Part shown: positions 6,868 to 6,923 of the stretch, one piece after another
Layout: every line of letters starts with the position of its first letter
Position numbering within the stretch: position 1 is the first letter of the stretch
Assembly (NCBI GenBank): GCA_029259835.1
Contig: JAJDEL010000236.1
Coordinates: forward strand, 1-6,923
Source of the DNA: Planctomicrobium sp.
GTDB taxonomy: Bacteria > Planctomycetota > Planctomycetia > Planctomycetales > Planctomycetaceae
Length of the DNA stretch: 6,923 nucleotides
Direction of reading: 5' to 3'
Notes under the pieces: model-generated
Told to the model about the DNA's origin: nothing
Database searches by the model: none
The model's input: the letters and a program-made list of their open reading frames with translations, nothing else
Translations under genes and position numbers: made by a program

Positions 6868-6873
6868 AGTGAT

Positions 6874-6923
6874 ATGCGTAAATATGGAGCCATCCTTGCG
6901 GCAGTCTTGGTTGCTGCCGGAGT
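6874..6923 (+). CDS. Start of an exported protein of unknown function (cut by the right edge)
   Basis: Only 16 complete codons are visible. They begin MRKYGAILAAVLVAAG: two basic residues followed by an uninterrupted run of small hydrophobic residues, the n- and h-regions of a Sec or lipoprotein signal peptide. The strong AAGGAG at a 6-base spacing supports the start. No family can be assigned. The gene is in the same orientation as the fusion gene, 182 bases downstream, and the gap is large enough for its own promoter. The better ribosome binding site than any neighbour suggests higher expression, as often seen for small abundant secreted proteins; this is inference. Confidence 0.65.
   Translation, partial: MRKYGAILAAVLVAAG

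Overview
The window reads as chromosomal sequence from a planctomycete or a close relative. This is an inference from three things: moderate GC (about half by eye), a dense set of exported hydrolases and beta-propeller proteins of the kind that phylum carries in large numbers, and an intergenic palindrome resembling planctomycete dispersed repeats. No rRNA, tRNA, CRISPR array, transposase, integrase or phage gene was seen.

Layout. Three genes lie on the minus strand, read right to left. First is an exported CocE/NonD-type alpha/beta hydrolase (1890-3722). Next is a Tat-exported Asp-box (BNR) beta-propeller protein related to sialidase-fold proteins (327-1610). Last is the 5' part of an aldo/keto reductase that runs off the left edge (1-250). 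The 279-base gap between the first two holds a nested palindrome (1708-1762) and a hairpin followed by a T run (1670-1694), which looks like a terminator for the hydrolase transcript. The second and third genes are 77 bases or less apart and could be cotranscribed. On the plus strand, divergent from the hydrolase, is a large exported three-domain protein (4112-6691): two tandem esterase domains followed by an SMP-30/gluconolactonase-like propeller. After a 182-base gap a new gene with a strong ribosome binding site and a signal-peptide-like start begins at 6874 and is cut by the right edge. The 389-base divergent intergenic region (3723-4111) holds an exact 15-bp tandem duplication and a 20-bp near-palindrome, both candidate regulatory elements.

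How the genes may work together. Three of the four identifiable products carry export signals and three are hydrolases or propellers, so the region may serve extracytoplasmic breakdown of an esterified carbohydrate-like substrate, with the reductase acting on a product in the cytoplasm. That is inference from content only; no substrate can be read from the sequence. I did not find a defence or other clearly new multi-gene system. The most unusual item is the duplicated-esterase/propeller fusion.
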